Source: Pisolithus tinctorius
Taxonomy: Eukaryota > Basidiomycota > Agaricomycetes > Boletales > Pisolithaceae
Length of the DNA stretch: 64,000 nt
NCBI GenBank assembly: GCA_024663395.1
Contig: JANFAH010000008.1
Location: 1,302,001 to 1,366,000, forward strand
Reading direction: 5' to 3'
A program made the position numbers and the translations under genes. The notes beneath the pieces were generated by a model. The model was not told the origin of the DNA. It saw only the letters and a list, made by a program, of their open reading frames with translations, and made no database searches. Below are positions 25,601 to 36,487 of the stretch, one piece after another (position 1 is the stretch's first letter; every line of letters begins with the position of its first letter).

Positions 25601-26601
25601 AGAGTAAAGTAGCAAGATCTCAGACAAGCGAATTTGCGGCTGGCGGCCATGCTAGGTCCGCTCTGGTAATAATCCATTACTTCGTCGACGAACTCGTCAA
25701 GTTCCACCTTTTCAATGTCATGGCAGCCGCGGAAGTGGCTCGGGTCACCTGCTAGGACGCCGCCAAGCCAGTCAAACTGTCCCTTGGGATTCCATGCGAA
25801 GATGCTATGATCGTTGAAAGCCCGGATGATTTCCAGCTGTAACCTGCGGAAGGCTTTCTCCCCCTCCCCGTACAATATAGGCATGTTCACATCAAACAAG
25901 CCTAACAACGAATATGCACGGTCCTCCATTCGCGCCGTTTCCCGATCCGCTGCCCAAGACATGATTTGCGCAACGCAGACACTCCTCGGGATCCGACCAT
26001 CCTTTAAAATACCGGGAGGGATGCGTGTAATTTTCTCCAACATGCCCGCAAGATCCTGCTTGCCTCCGATGGGAACCCAGTCCCTGTTGAAGAACTCGAC
26101 TTGTTTCGGAGCGATGAGTTCTTGGAGCGTCCAGCACCGCGAGAACCACTCTGGCCAACCGTTGAACTTGGCAAACTTGTTGAAGTCTTGCTTAGTAGGG
26201 AAGGTCGAGTCTTCGACGTCGTTGAGATATGCATAGCATTTCTGCGATTTATGGTACCACCGATACGTGGAATTGACGGCCTCTGACAGTTCAGAACTTC
26301 TCCGCCTATCGATGCAACACGTATCGATCCAGATCCACCTATAGCCATCCCGTAGGGCTTGTTCGCAAGTCTTGATGATCTTCTCGTAGCCAGCGCGCCG
26401 CTTGATTTCGTTCCTGTCAGATTCAGTCATCCTCATGAGCCGAGCCATTTCATCGTAGTCGACCTCGTCTCCCCAACGGTGCGACAATATCGCATATTTT
26501 TCGGTCCCGCCACTACGCTCCTCGAAGAACTTAGTGTGGGGTCCAGCTCGCTGGAAGTCCTTTTCGATGTCGAGAACAGTTGCTACATCGAGTAGGCGCA
26601 T
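22627..26601 (-). CDS. HET-domain protein 2 (tandem copy)
   Basis: The start is the ATG at 26601 (MRLLDVATVLDIEKDF), matching the other copies; an ATG 51 bases upstream is in frame but not conserved. The HET exon runs to 24841 with ILSHRWGDEVDYDEM, WIWIDTCCIDRRRSSEL and CWTLQELIAPKQVEFF, where the usual RGWTLQE is SRCWTLQE (Gly to Cys). Later exons match copy 1: RFQDKCLTCYSPMGLSLP (24500-24400), FLSGVFGLEGLKNY (23830-23785), WNPFKAGVARGPVF with SQTLGVGASVTI (23620-23430), LQEIAALQTTLDATEDEDEQ (23200-23110), and HLRKEMDSMTLEGRDRFRQR (22930-22850), ending VEQTKWTRVPVTQRF at 22627. The exon matching the unit 1 segment FGDENRFAH has an in-frame stop near 24135 if the exon is real. It is the adjacent and closer relative of copy 1. 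Confidence 0.7.
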
Positions 26602-27117
26602 CTTTCCAAGAGGTGAAAGGCTGGATCGGCAACTGTAGACCACTATACTCACTGTCTAGGACTACTCCGTGGCCGCTATAGAGGGTGGTTCAGTGAAGAA
26701 CAAACGAAGGCTCGGGACAGCCTGGTTGCTGGTTACGGGCATTCGGACACCACATCAGGCAACAGTTTCGAATCCCGACCCCCGACCCCCGATTCCCGAC
26801 TTACTTATATAGATAACGGATCTTGCGTTCTCCCCTCGCTTCTGCGACGCTCGTCGAACCCACGCGGTGAGACGACACACGGCCTTCCCGCCTGCTTGAT
26901 CATATCTACAGTCTCCGTTGCATTCCCGATCACTTGCACACTATTATCTTTACATAATTCCCGACGCTGTGCGCCTTTTCCTCGACTGGCTCCATTCGGC
27001 AAGTCACTCCCTCTATGCACACACTCACTACTGATCTTACCCAAGGTCCTCCCCTCTTGAGTACATTACTTGATCACCAAAGCCGGTCTATTCAACTTGA
27101 CCCCAGTCATTACTATA
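26602..27117. promoter_or_regulatory. Space between HET unit 2 and compact GTPase copy b
   Basis: The two genes are divergent, so this 0.5 kb must hold both promoters. The side next to HET 2 has the conserved GATCCAGCCTT-like block. A C-rich microrepeat of form CCCGAC lies at about 26777-26803. No coding frame is supported. Confidence 0.45.
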
Positions 27118-27884
27118 ATGGTCGGCTCGGTGAAATGTTCAGTTTTGTCGTCATTAACCGACTTCTCTCAGGGCAATAATCTTTCGATCCTCAATAAATC
27201 CACTGTATATTCAGAAGATGTGAAGATAGTCGCGTAAGTTACAATCGTGGCATACAAAACAAACCCCAAAATCTCGCCTACAGGTTGATAGGGCCCAAAG
27301 GCTGCGGAAAAACCTCGGTGAGATTGGACGAGCGCCGGGTCACCCGTCCTAACTATTGGATAGCTAGTGCGCAAGCTCACGAGGGATTCGTTACACCAAA
27401 CTAGCCGGAATCCAGTGTCTTCAACACGTCGGGTCACCCACACGGAGATAAATTTGCGGGGTATCCGCGTCGTTGTTCTTGACACTCCTGGCATCGGTTA
27501 TCTCGGGAACTGTAAAGAGTTCTCCGAGCGTGATGTTCTCGATCTCGTAGAGAGCTGGTTGCGAAAACATAGGTGAGAATGACATCATAATGAACTACAC
27601 CCTGCGATTCAAGCCGTCGCAGACGCAACGCTCGCCTTACTGGGATACTGTATGTGCAAAACACAGATAGACGGGTCATGCCCACCATCGACTCCTTTCG
27701 TGAAATTTGCGAGTCGAATGACTTCTACTCGTCTGTCGTGCTAGTCGCAACCGGTAATCCAGACAAGCTCCGGGAGCTTAAAACCGGTATATGGTCGGAG
27801 GTATTGTCCCGAGGGGCGAAGGTGTTCCCCTTTACGGGCACGAAAGAGTCCGCGGAGGAAGCCGTAGCGCTAGTCGCTCATTAA
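27118..27884 (+). CDS. Compact P-loop GTPase family, copy b (intact)
   Basis: Four exons give about 207 residues, starting at the ATG at 27118 (MVGSVKCSVLSSLTDFSQG). Exon 1 ends EDVKIVA; exon 2 (27284-27317) is only the P-loop, LIGPKGCGKTS; exon 3 (27364-27572) starts LVRKLTRDS and carries G3 in VVVLDTPGIGYLGN and the helix DVLDLVESWLRKHR; exon 4 (about 27624-27884) has GILYVQNT, SSVVLVATG in the G4 position, and RGAKVFPFTGTKESAEEAVA. Order and motifs match the larger G-domain gene at 5.4-7.4 kb in shortened form: the connecting segments and the C-terminal region are missing. The protein should bind GTP or another nucleotide. It is divergent from HET 2. Of five copies this one alone keeps a complete P-loop, G3 and open frame. 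The role is unknown. Confidence 0.72.
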
Positions 27885-28680
27885 TCCCCATCGCCCAGCG
27901 ATGAGCAAGGTCCACGGTAGTAGTTATCACTATCAATGGAAGAACATTACAAATACTCACCTACAAACCTCCGGACTGCGCCCGGGTCGAAGGTTTTACC
28001 GTGCTACTGCTCAGTGAGTAACACTGAATGGATACAAGGAACCCTTAAAATTCGAACTTTCCAGTTACATTGTGCGCCGGGCCTCAGTAACTGACAGTAC
28101 TTTCAATGTTTCATTCTCTTGGACGATAAACCCAGGAAGGCACTTACAGTCGTCGTCCAAGTGCTATGCCTCATTTAGAAAAACTGAACGGCGCTGCGAA
28201 GGTCTTTTGTATCATTCCAACTGTTTAGAAGTTCAAAGGTTCATTGGTGAAACCTAAGGATGATGGCAAAGGATACGCTTACATCCGTCTTTGGGAGGCA
28301 CCCTCGGAACCATATACGGGCCCTCCACGCCACCATGGAGGGCTCGAGCCAATGTTTATATAATTGTGGCATGGAGGCCCTCCATGAGAAACTCCGAACG
28401 AGAACTTCATTTATCCGAGGCTGCTGGCTGGATGAGGGCTATGATTCCTTTATATGGTTCCGATTGCTTATCGTGAGTTGGCGGTCACATGATCTAGTAG
28501 CTCTGTTGTCGAACCATCAGAGTTGTGTAACTCAGTTCGAGGTGGACACTTGTATCATCCACTTCGGTCTCGTACCTTGGTGTCACAAGGTCGGAACCTG
28601 TAGTATGTAGTTGGCATGGATGCACGGGGCTCCGTCAGCCCTGAGTGAGCCCGAAGTGGTGCACTGGGGCCCAGAGGAGC
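27885..28680. repeat. 3' flank of GTPase copy b, shared with copies d and e
   Basis: Sequence at about 28010-28120 (CACTGAATGGATACAAGGAA and following) is similar to 49815-49915 downstream of copy d and to about 52280-52345 downstream of copy e. Further on, palindromic blocks of type GGGCCCTCCA...TGGAGGGC occur at about 28316-28350 and 28372-28385, as in the flank of copy d. No gene is seen; short plus-strand frames here are not conserved. Confidence 0.5.
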
Positions 28681-28702
28681 CGCAAGGTGAGGATACCATT
28701 TC

Positions 28703-28932
28703 CATATCAAGCAATTTCATTTGAGGACCGGTCTACTATCAATGTTCCATGCTGCCATATCAAGCTATTCTCTTTGAGGGCGGTCTAATTATTGATAACC
28801 GGTGCCTCCTGGTCAATATATATTAAGATTCCATGCAACTATATCAAGCAATTTTCTTTAGGGGCGGTTTAAATGTTGATAACCGGTGGCAAATTCCTTT
28901 AGGGCCGGTCGAAATGTTGATAACCGGTCATG
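28703..28932. repeat. Degenerate tandem repeat ending in TTGATAACCGGT
   Basis: Four imperfect units of about 45-70 bp follow one another. They share ATATCAAGCAATTTTCTTT, a GGGGCGGT or GGCCGGTC block and the end TTGATAACCGGT, clearest at 28792-28805, 28877-28889 and 28915-28928. The ACCGGT hexamer is self-complementary. The array lies just before the foldback element. Function unknown. Confidence 0.55.
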
Positions 28933-29175
28933 CCAAATCCGATTCAAACTCGCAGCCCTTCACCACGTTCCGCTATTTTGGCACGCTTAAAGGATGGAGT
29001 GGAAGGAGGGCCTCAAGCCCTCCAATTCTCCAATGACTTAGCCGTTAAGCTTTCACAGCAGGACATTCAAATCGCTTGTGAGTCTTTGAAAAGTGGTGCG
29101 ACAGTGATCTCTAATTTGGGGGCAGTTGGATGTTTGGCAGGCTGCACTGAACATGAATTTTAGAGGGAAAAATAT

Positions 29176-29212
29176 TCATACAAATCAGTAGCTGGCCGCG
29201 TGAGTGACCATA
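29176..29212 (-). pseudogene. Displaced C-terminal end of GTPase copy c
   Basis: Joined at the TA across the foldback element, this strand continues copy c as IMVTHAASY and a stop, which matches the end of copy d, IMLVTHTN. It shows the empty site before insertion. Confidence 0.65.
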
Positions 29213-29850
29213 CAGTGGCTCACAAAATTGTCCCAATGTTTGCATGTTTTTCATTAATCATGGTGTAGTGAGTGAACTATCATTATTGAGTCCACGGTGT
29301 TGGTGGATGGATTAAAGCAGCTGGTCATGGTTCTCTGATGAGCCATATTACATAATATTTGGATAGAAACTGATGACAGAATACCCAAATGAAAATGAGA
29401 GCTCATTGGGACAATTATGTAACTTTGTGATATACTGGAGATGTAGTCCTTGGGAACACATAAAACATGGTGAGATGCTCACCAATGCTTACATAATGTA
29501 TTACATGGTCTACTGAATGATTTGTCAACAACAAATAATGCCAAACAGTGATTTTGCACCCCTAAGCCTCCTTGCTGTAACACAAGTCAAGAAATCACCA
29601 TTCTGGCTCATCAGGGACATTCTCTCAGGGCAACCTCAGCAAATGCTGGTGTACACTATAGTATAATCAATAGAATATGCTACCAGCACCATTGGTCTCT
29701 TCAGAAACCTGCTGGAAGTCATTTCCTGCACTGTTGCCCCACCAATGCCCCATGTGTCCTGGAACTAATCATTACTGTGAGAGCTGAGAATGATGTGGAA
29801 GTCCAATCTGGCATTCATCCTATCATAAGCAAACAAATCACCCACTAACT
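29213..29850 (+). repeat. Left inverted arm of foldback element
   Basis: The sequence is complementary to 30145-30785 over nearly its whole length, with a few mismatches seen by eye. Confidence 0.8.
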
Positions 29851-30144
29851 ACTACATCACAGCTGAAGAAAAGCCTGCCTGCAGGCTCAGGTGAAGCACA
29901 ACCCTCCTGGGCACTCCCAGTATCATGGGAGGGTTGGCCAGACTGTACTCTGAGCTGAACTGGGGATCACTTGGAAGGAGTTATTTGATCATATATGACT
30001 AAAGGAAATATCCAGTGCCAGATAGAAGGCCAGGAATGTGCAACCTGGTAGCTCAGTAGCATATCCCTCCCATGGTACCCGGAGTGAGAGAGGGTTTAGC
30101 TTCACCCTGACCTCCATACCAGTTTCCCCTTCACATAAATGCAC

Positions 30145-30785
30145 TAGTTAATGGGTGATTGGTTTGTTTATGATAGGATGAATGCCAGATTGGACTTCCA
30201 CATCATTCTCAGCTCTCACAGTAATGATTAGTTCCAGGACACATGGGGCATTGGTGGGGCAACAGTGCAGGAAATGACTTCCAGCAGGTTTCTGAAGAGA
30301 CCAATGGTGCTGGTAGCATATTCTATTGATTATACTATAGTGTACACCAGCATTTGCTGAGGTTGCCCTGAGAGAATGTCCCTGATGAGCCAGAATGGTG
30401 ATTTCTTGACTTGTGTTACAGCAAGGAGGCTTAGGGGTGCAAAATCACTGTTTGGCATTATTTGTTGTTGACAAATCATTCAGTAGACCATGTAATACAT
30501 TATGTAAGCATTGGTGAGCATCTCACCATGTTTTATATGTGTTCCCAAGGATTACATCTCCAGTATATCACAAAGTTACATAATTGTCCCAATGAGCTCT
30601 CATTTTCATTTGGGTATTCTGTCATCAGTTTCTATCCAAATATTATGTAATATGGCTCATCAGAGAACCATGATCAGCTGCTTTAATCCATCCACCAACA
30701 CTGTGGACTCAATAATGATAGTTCACTCACTACACCATGATTAATGAAAAACATGCAAACATTGGGACAATTTTGTGAGCCACTG
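30145..30785 (-). repeat. Right inverted arm of foldback element
   Basis: The sequence is complementary to 29213-29850. Its outer end reads GAGCCACTG next to the TA duplication. Confidence 0.8.
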
Positions 30786-31505
30786 TAATTATTGCCTCTT
30801 CTGCCGACTCCTTAGTGTCGATGTAGGAGAATGGTTTGGCACCTCGAGACATTGCTTCCCTCCACAGACCGATTTCAAGCTCCGTGCGCTCAACAAGCTG
30901 TTCACCGGTAGCAACCAGGACAACAGACTGGTACAAATTGTTAGATTTGCAGATTTTGCTGAAGCAGTTGATATCCAGTTGTGCACCTCTTCCAGTGACC
31001 GTGTTTTGGAAATACAGTATACCAGTCAGGAGAGTGTTGTGTCTTTTACAACTGTAAGTCCCAGGTTGGTTCATAAACCTTTCATCCTCACCTTGATTTC
31101 AGTAACCATGTCCGTATGAGATTGAAGATGTCGTGTTCAGATAACTCTTGGCCATTCATGAGGGAACCAACACCTGGAGTATCAAGGAGGGTGACCTTGA
31201 TATCCCCTAGGCGCACTGTCGTTGCTGTTATCCAAGGCTTTGCATAGGGGAAACCATATGCAGCCGCGTGTAACAAGATGCCGGTGAACTGGTTCATGAA
31301 CTGTTGAATAGCTACAGCAGTTGCTTTCATGGGACATCGTTAGAATTTACTGAGGTTTTTCCTGACTCTGATGACCCGACCAGCCTGCAGGCGAGGTTTG
31401 TCTTGCAGTTTACTTGAATATGTGCAGTACTCACGCTATGATTATCTCGTCTTCTGCATTTTCTGTTGAAAGTGCCATGTGTCGCAGCAAGACACTATCT
31501 TTCAT
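30786..31505 (-). pseudogene. Compact P-loop GTPase family, copy c, interrupted by foldback element
   Basis: The start is at 31505 (MKDSVLLRHMALSTENAED), followed by EDEIIIA. The second exon holds an intact P-loop, LVGSSESGKTS. The third (about 31325-31092) has AIQQFMNQFTGILLHAA and VTLLDTPGVGSLMNGQELS. The last exon (about 31060-30786) has GILYFQNTV, SVVLVATGEQL and RGAKPFSYIDTKESAEEA and is cut at a TA by the foldback insertion. The missing end lies at 29190-29212 on the other side of the insertion. Before the insertion this copy had all motifs, so only the last dozen residues are changed; a product ending inside the transposon could still fold. It is the closest in motif quality to copy b. 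Confidence 0.7.
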
Positions 31506-32385
31506 GCGTGAAGAGATTAGTCCCTAAGAAAAGTCAGCAAAAGGCAGTTGAAAAATTCACTGTCGATCGAGCTGACCATGTCTAATGTTTAGGAGCTGAA
31601 TGGCGGTGATGAATGGCGGTGATGAATGTCGAGGGGGGGGGGGGGGACACAAGTAGAACGGCAGTTCCGCTCTTTGGCCATGTGTAGGCGTCTCACCATG
31701 TTGCAATTGCTACACGTGTTGTACATGTGATTTTCGGAGATATCCTTCTTACCAGCACTGTCCAAGTCCTTCCCCAATCATACAGTCTACGAAGTAGTGG
31801 TTGGTGTGACCAACAATCTTCATCCCACCCTTTTCCCACCAAGCATGGCGACAGACCTGTCTATTTGACCTACAGGTGAGATCCTATATGCTCTACTACC
31901 TTCCGGAGTAACTGTCTAACGTGATCCAGTGGTGCTGGGCTACAATCAACAGAGCAGATCAGTGCACAGTGTAGGATGTAAAAGTGATGGGCGAAAAGTC
32001 ATAAAAATGTAAAGCATCCATGATTGTATTCCACAAATGACCTTTCAAAGTGAAACCTGCTGTATATTTCACTGACTGCTCATTTGCATAGCCTTAAGTT
32101 TCTCCCCTCTTTGGAGGCGGAATAGCCACACAGATCTCACTGTCTGGTCAATATCAACTCAGCTCAGCAAACTGTTGACATGCCCAGTTTCAGCAGCAGC
32201 AGTGTCACGATGTTCATCACAATTCAAACAAGGAAGCTTTACAGACACTATTACAATGAAGACAAGCCTATTTGAGTTGCATAACATGTGATCAAAATTA
32301 TTATCACTACATTGCCTGCCAATGAAACGATTCAATATGAAGCTGCTCAGATGAACCAAGGTCCTTGTTTACAAGTTGAACCTAC
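31506..32385. other. Intergenic, poly-G tract and HET unit 3 downstream flank
   Basis: A run of 14 guanines lies at 31633-31646, next to a twofold TGAATGGCGG repeat at about 31599-31628. From about 32060 the sequence resembles the region downstream of HET unit 1 (17.4-17.6 kb). No gene is supported; a minus-strand frame at 31589-31777 is probably chance. Confidence 0.4.
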
Positions 32386-35300
32386 TCATATGGCATCCAG
32401 AGTTTGGTGAGCCAGGGACGTGAGGACATGTTCAGTAGGGTGCACAGGAGCAGCAGGGTGGTTGTCCCTCGCAGTACATATGCTTGACCACTTGTTTTGC
32501 TCTGTCACCCGGCCAGCAAGCCATAACTGGTGCTTTGACACGCCTGCTGCTGCATCAAGCATGATCCTAGGAACAATAGATGTTCATGTTCAACAATGTA
32601 TATCAGTTCCATGTGCGGAATAACATCACCTACCGTTGCAGGTGAGCTAGATCATCATGTACATGGGGTGTTCTCTTAATAATCTTCCCAATCTCGTTCA
32701 AACATTGGTAAAAATGGCCATGCTCTTCCAGCATCATTGAATCCCTTTTCCTCCGGATATAATTCAAAACCTGAGTCATTTCAAATGGTATTCACGACAA
32801 CCAGATAATTAGCTTACCTCCAGTAATCGTGGTTCCACTTCTGACAGGATTTCACACCAAGAAAGCCAAAGGATCTACTAGCAAATAAAAAATCACTCTC
32901 GAGATATTGTGGTTTGAAGATAGCCTTGCCTTTCCTGTTATATCCTCCTCTAGTGTCAGCTGCTTGTCTTCGTCATCTGTGGCATTGAGCATCATTCGAA
33001 GTGCTTTTATCTCTTGCAGCACAGAATGGACGTCTACCTGCCTGGGAATGGGATTCAAGGGACCTATTGAACATTAGAAGGTGTTGCCTTACCTCGAATA
33101 AATAGTATCCTGGATGCTATGTCTGAAACAGATATCGTAGAAACAGGAGAAAAACTAAATGAAATAAAAGAACTCACGTCTCACCCCTGGACGCATCAAG
33201 GATAGCAGTGTAGATGTGCTCGAGCAACTTTCCATGACCAGAATTACTCTCGAGTTCCAGTCAACTGATAGTAATACTTACCCCGAAGCTCAGAGTTTGA
33301 GATATGGATTGTACCTCGCACCGTGCCCTTTGCTTTGGTACAAGATATCGACCTGACTCAATCAGTTTATCAAAAGCTTTGCACTTATCGAGTAAGACTA
33401 TTTCAGGGCTTGGGCTCTGTGCTGCCCTGGATTTGAAAGGGTTCCACGATGGTGGCGCTACTAAGCATGCAGCTCCTATAGAAGGCCAATGTAAGTATGC
33501 AGAGTGATTATGCTTCACGTGACAGCCTGATAGGCTTGATTATACCTGCAGAAATCTCACTGCATGGTCGTGCTTCCACTATCAAGGGGAGCCTTTCAAA
33601 AAATGTTATCTGACCGACCTAGGTTTTCATGGTAGGAATGTGCCAAGATATTGAAAGAATAAAAACATACGTATTTTTTCAAGCTCTCCAAGCCAAACAT
33701 ATCTGAGAAGAACTTGACTGCCCCATGTTTCATCCGTCTACTCTGTTGTCATCATAAGCGTGTACTCGTGGATCCCGTGCAGTTGTCCCACCCACCACAG
33801 ACTCATGACCAACGTCGGCTCCCAAAGGCTGATGCTGCAGATCATGGGATGAATCAGACAAATCCAGTACCCGCAGCATGGCTAATGAGAAAAGATACCA
33901 GATTTGCCAAAGTGTAAAAGTGCTCCCTTGAAGCATAGCATCAGTGACCGAATGGGACACAAACTCCAATGGACTTACCGGGTCAATCTGAATCGTTTCC
34001 TTCTCCGTGTGCAAGCCGGTTCTCGTTGCCAAGCTCGTGGACTTGCGATGGTGCATAAAGGGACAAAGACGGTAGAGTGACCACCAGTTCTAGATGCCGA
34101 ATCTGATGCCAAGATCAAAGAGAACATAAGATATCATCTTTGGGCAATGCTTACCACCTTGCGATTCCCTCTGCCCTCCCAAGCCATTGACTCCATTGAG
34201 AACCGAACATTGTATGATTGTCGTCACCAGATGTTTGTCAGAAAGACGTGTGGACAAGGCTTTCAGCAGTAGCACGAGTCCTTGATTGTTGGGAAGTGAG
34301 CGGCCCTCGTGTTCGCCCTGAAGGCAAGAGTCCACTGCAAAACCATGCCGATCCCACTCACGAGCCAATACGTCTGCATCCCTGGATAAGCGGGAAACCA
34401 CTGGGCGATAAGCTGGATCCCCGGGGTCGATGCCAAGTATGCGCATATCCTCGAATATGTTGCCGTCAGGTTTGAAATTGCCATTGGAATAGTTGCCATA
34501 GTCACCCAGCTGTTTGTATTGGGCTCATTGTAAGTGTGAACACGTGTATTACGACTCACTGCAATCCTTTGACCAGAACACTCGTAAAGCCAAACGTTCT
34601 TCTCATCTAGCTTCAACCCACGAACATTGTGAATTGTCTTCATGAACCCCGGCATGTCGAGACCATCTCGATCATCCTATAGTTGTACGAGCAGTTACGT
34701 CTGCATGCAAAAATAGATAAGAGAGTACTAACAGACGCAGTTGTGCATTCGCGTGGCCCAATACAACAACCAGGGCATTGCCTGACGTCAATCATCACGT
34801 TGGTGTGCACGTTCCCAGTGTACCAGACGACCCGAGCATCCCAAATTGATCGCGGAAGGTGAGCGCACTTGACTCCGCTGTCAGAGTGGTGTTCGACAGG
34901 GGCAACCCAGAGCATATCATACACTTTCTTGCAGAAGTCTGTCCACGGGACCTCACCATTTGCGGGCTTTTCACAGGCAACATACACCAGTGGTCTACCG
35001 AGGTAATGTCCAAGTCCAACTGCAAAGCGAGATCTAGCATCGTCGTTGGCATAGACTATGACAACGAGATCATTGGTGAGGGATGCGAATGTGAAAGTAT
35101 CACCTGTGAACTCGTGTGGGAAGGTCCCACGACGGGTGAAACCATGGCACGAAGCGTGTCTATCGTCAAGTCTGACGTGGTGGCACTTCTCCACAGCAAC
35201 TTGATGATGGTTTGGATGATGAGTGGGATGGTGAGTAAGATAGAGTGTCCTAAGCTCCGGGCGCGAGCGTCGGAAGCGTGTAGCAGCAGGAATCCTGTAA

Positions 35301-36487
35301 GAGCCGAGTCCAAGAGATTTGAAATCGATGGTGATCAGGTTTCCGTAGTAGTCTCGGCAGGCCAATATAGCTCTGAAGACAGACTCAGAGTCACGATGGG
35401 GTATGACGGGCAAGCAAATTTGAATGCCGACACTGGTGAGAGGAAATACAGCAAGCTGTTGGCGAAGGGTATGGCCTCGAGACCTCAGACATACGAGTCT
35501 GCCCCTGCTTGAGCTCCTGGCGATGCCGAGTCAGTTCTGGGGGTAATTCATTATTTCATCGACGAACTGATCAAGTTCCACCTTTTCGACGTCATGACAA
35601 CCCCGAAAGTAGCTTGGGTCGTCGGCCAAGACGTCACCAAGCCAGTCAAATTGTCTTTTCGAATTCCATGCGAATATGCTGTGATCACAGTAATATCGCT
35701 GTATGATCTCCAGTTGCAGCCTCTGGAACGCTTTTTTGCCCTCCCCGTAGAACTTCGGCATGTCCACGCCAAACAGTCCCAACAGGGAATATGCCCGGTC
35801 CTCCACGCGCGTCGTCTTCCGATCCGCTGCCCAAGACATGAGCTGCGCAACGCAGAAATGCCTCCGATTCAGTCCATCCCTCAAAACGTCGATAGGAATT
35901 TGTGTAATTTTCTCCAATGTCTCTGCAAGGCTACCCTTGTCACCAATGGGAACCCAGTCTTTGTTGAAGAATTCGACTTGTTTCGGAGCGATGAGTTCTT
36001 GGAGAGTCCAGCCCCGCAAGAACCACTCTGGCCAACCGTTGGCTTTGTTAAACTTGCTCAAGTCTTGTTCGCTGGGAAAGAAGGTGCCGCAGACATCGTT
36101 GAGATGCGCATAACATTTCTGTGATTCATGGTACCACTGATACATGGAATTGATGGCCTCTGACAATTCAGCGCTGCTCCGCTTGTCGATGCAACACGTA
36201 TCGATCCAAATCCACCTGTAGCCGTCCTTCTTGGCCTGTTCGCAACTCTTGATGATCTTTTCGTAGCCAGCGCGCCGCCTGATCTCGTTCCTGGCAGGCC
36301 CAGCCATCCCCATGAGCTGAGTCATTTCATCATAATTGACCTCGTCTTCGTCCTTTCCCCAGCGATGTGACAGTACCACATATTTTTCAGACCTGTCATG
36401 AAGATTCTCAAAGATTTTAATTTGGGCTCCAGTTTCTTGGATGACCTTTTCTCTGTCGAGAACGCTTTTCACGTCCAGTAGCCGCAT
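32386..36487 (-). pseudogene. HET-domain protein 3 (tandem copy) with a single nonsense codon
   Basis: The gene starts at the ATG at 36487 (MRLLDVKSVLDREKVIQ), with VLSHRWGKDEDEVNYDEM, WIWIDTCCIDKRSSAEL and RGWTLQELIAPKQVEFF. The frame stops at 35531 with TGA, but the same frame stays open beyond it and continues as LGIARSSSRGRLVCLRSR and on to 34640. The equivalent codon in copy 4 is CGA, so one C-to-T change explains the break. C-terminal exons are present: KTIHNVRGLKLDEKNVWLYE (34640-34560), IDPGDPAYRPVVSRLS (34430-34370), WNPFKSRAAQSPSPEI (33450-33390), LQEIKALRMMLNATDDEDKQ (33020-32960), and the end RVTEQNKWSSICTARDN to 32386. The small exon matching FGDENRFAH also has a TGA near 33988. 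The truncated product would keep the entire HET core (about 318 residues) and could still be active. Confidence 0.75.

Larger units (their letters stand above)
29213..30785. mobile_element. Foldback element with ~640-bp inverted arms and TA duplication
   Basis: The ends are CAGTGGCTCACAAAATTG and its exact complement, followed by near-perfect inverted arms of about 640 bp (29213-29850 and 30145-30785) around a spacer of about 295 bp. It is flanked by TA on both sides (29211-29212 and 30786-30787). Tc1/mariner transposons duplicate TA and often start CAGT, so this is probably a non-autonomous element mobilised by such a transposase. No transposase frame exists within it. It interrupts the last exon of GTPase copy c. 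The very high arm similarity suggests a young insertion. Confidence 0.85.

Noticed and set aside
29213..30785. Large inverted repeat as a possible replication or recombination structure
   Set aside because: The TA duplications and the interrupted gene show that it is an inserted element, so a structural role is not needed.
31633..31646. G14 tract as a functional G-quadruplex
   Set aside because: A single homopolymer run next to a short tandem repeat is more simply slippage; no gene control context is seen.
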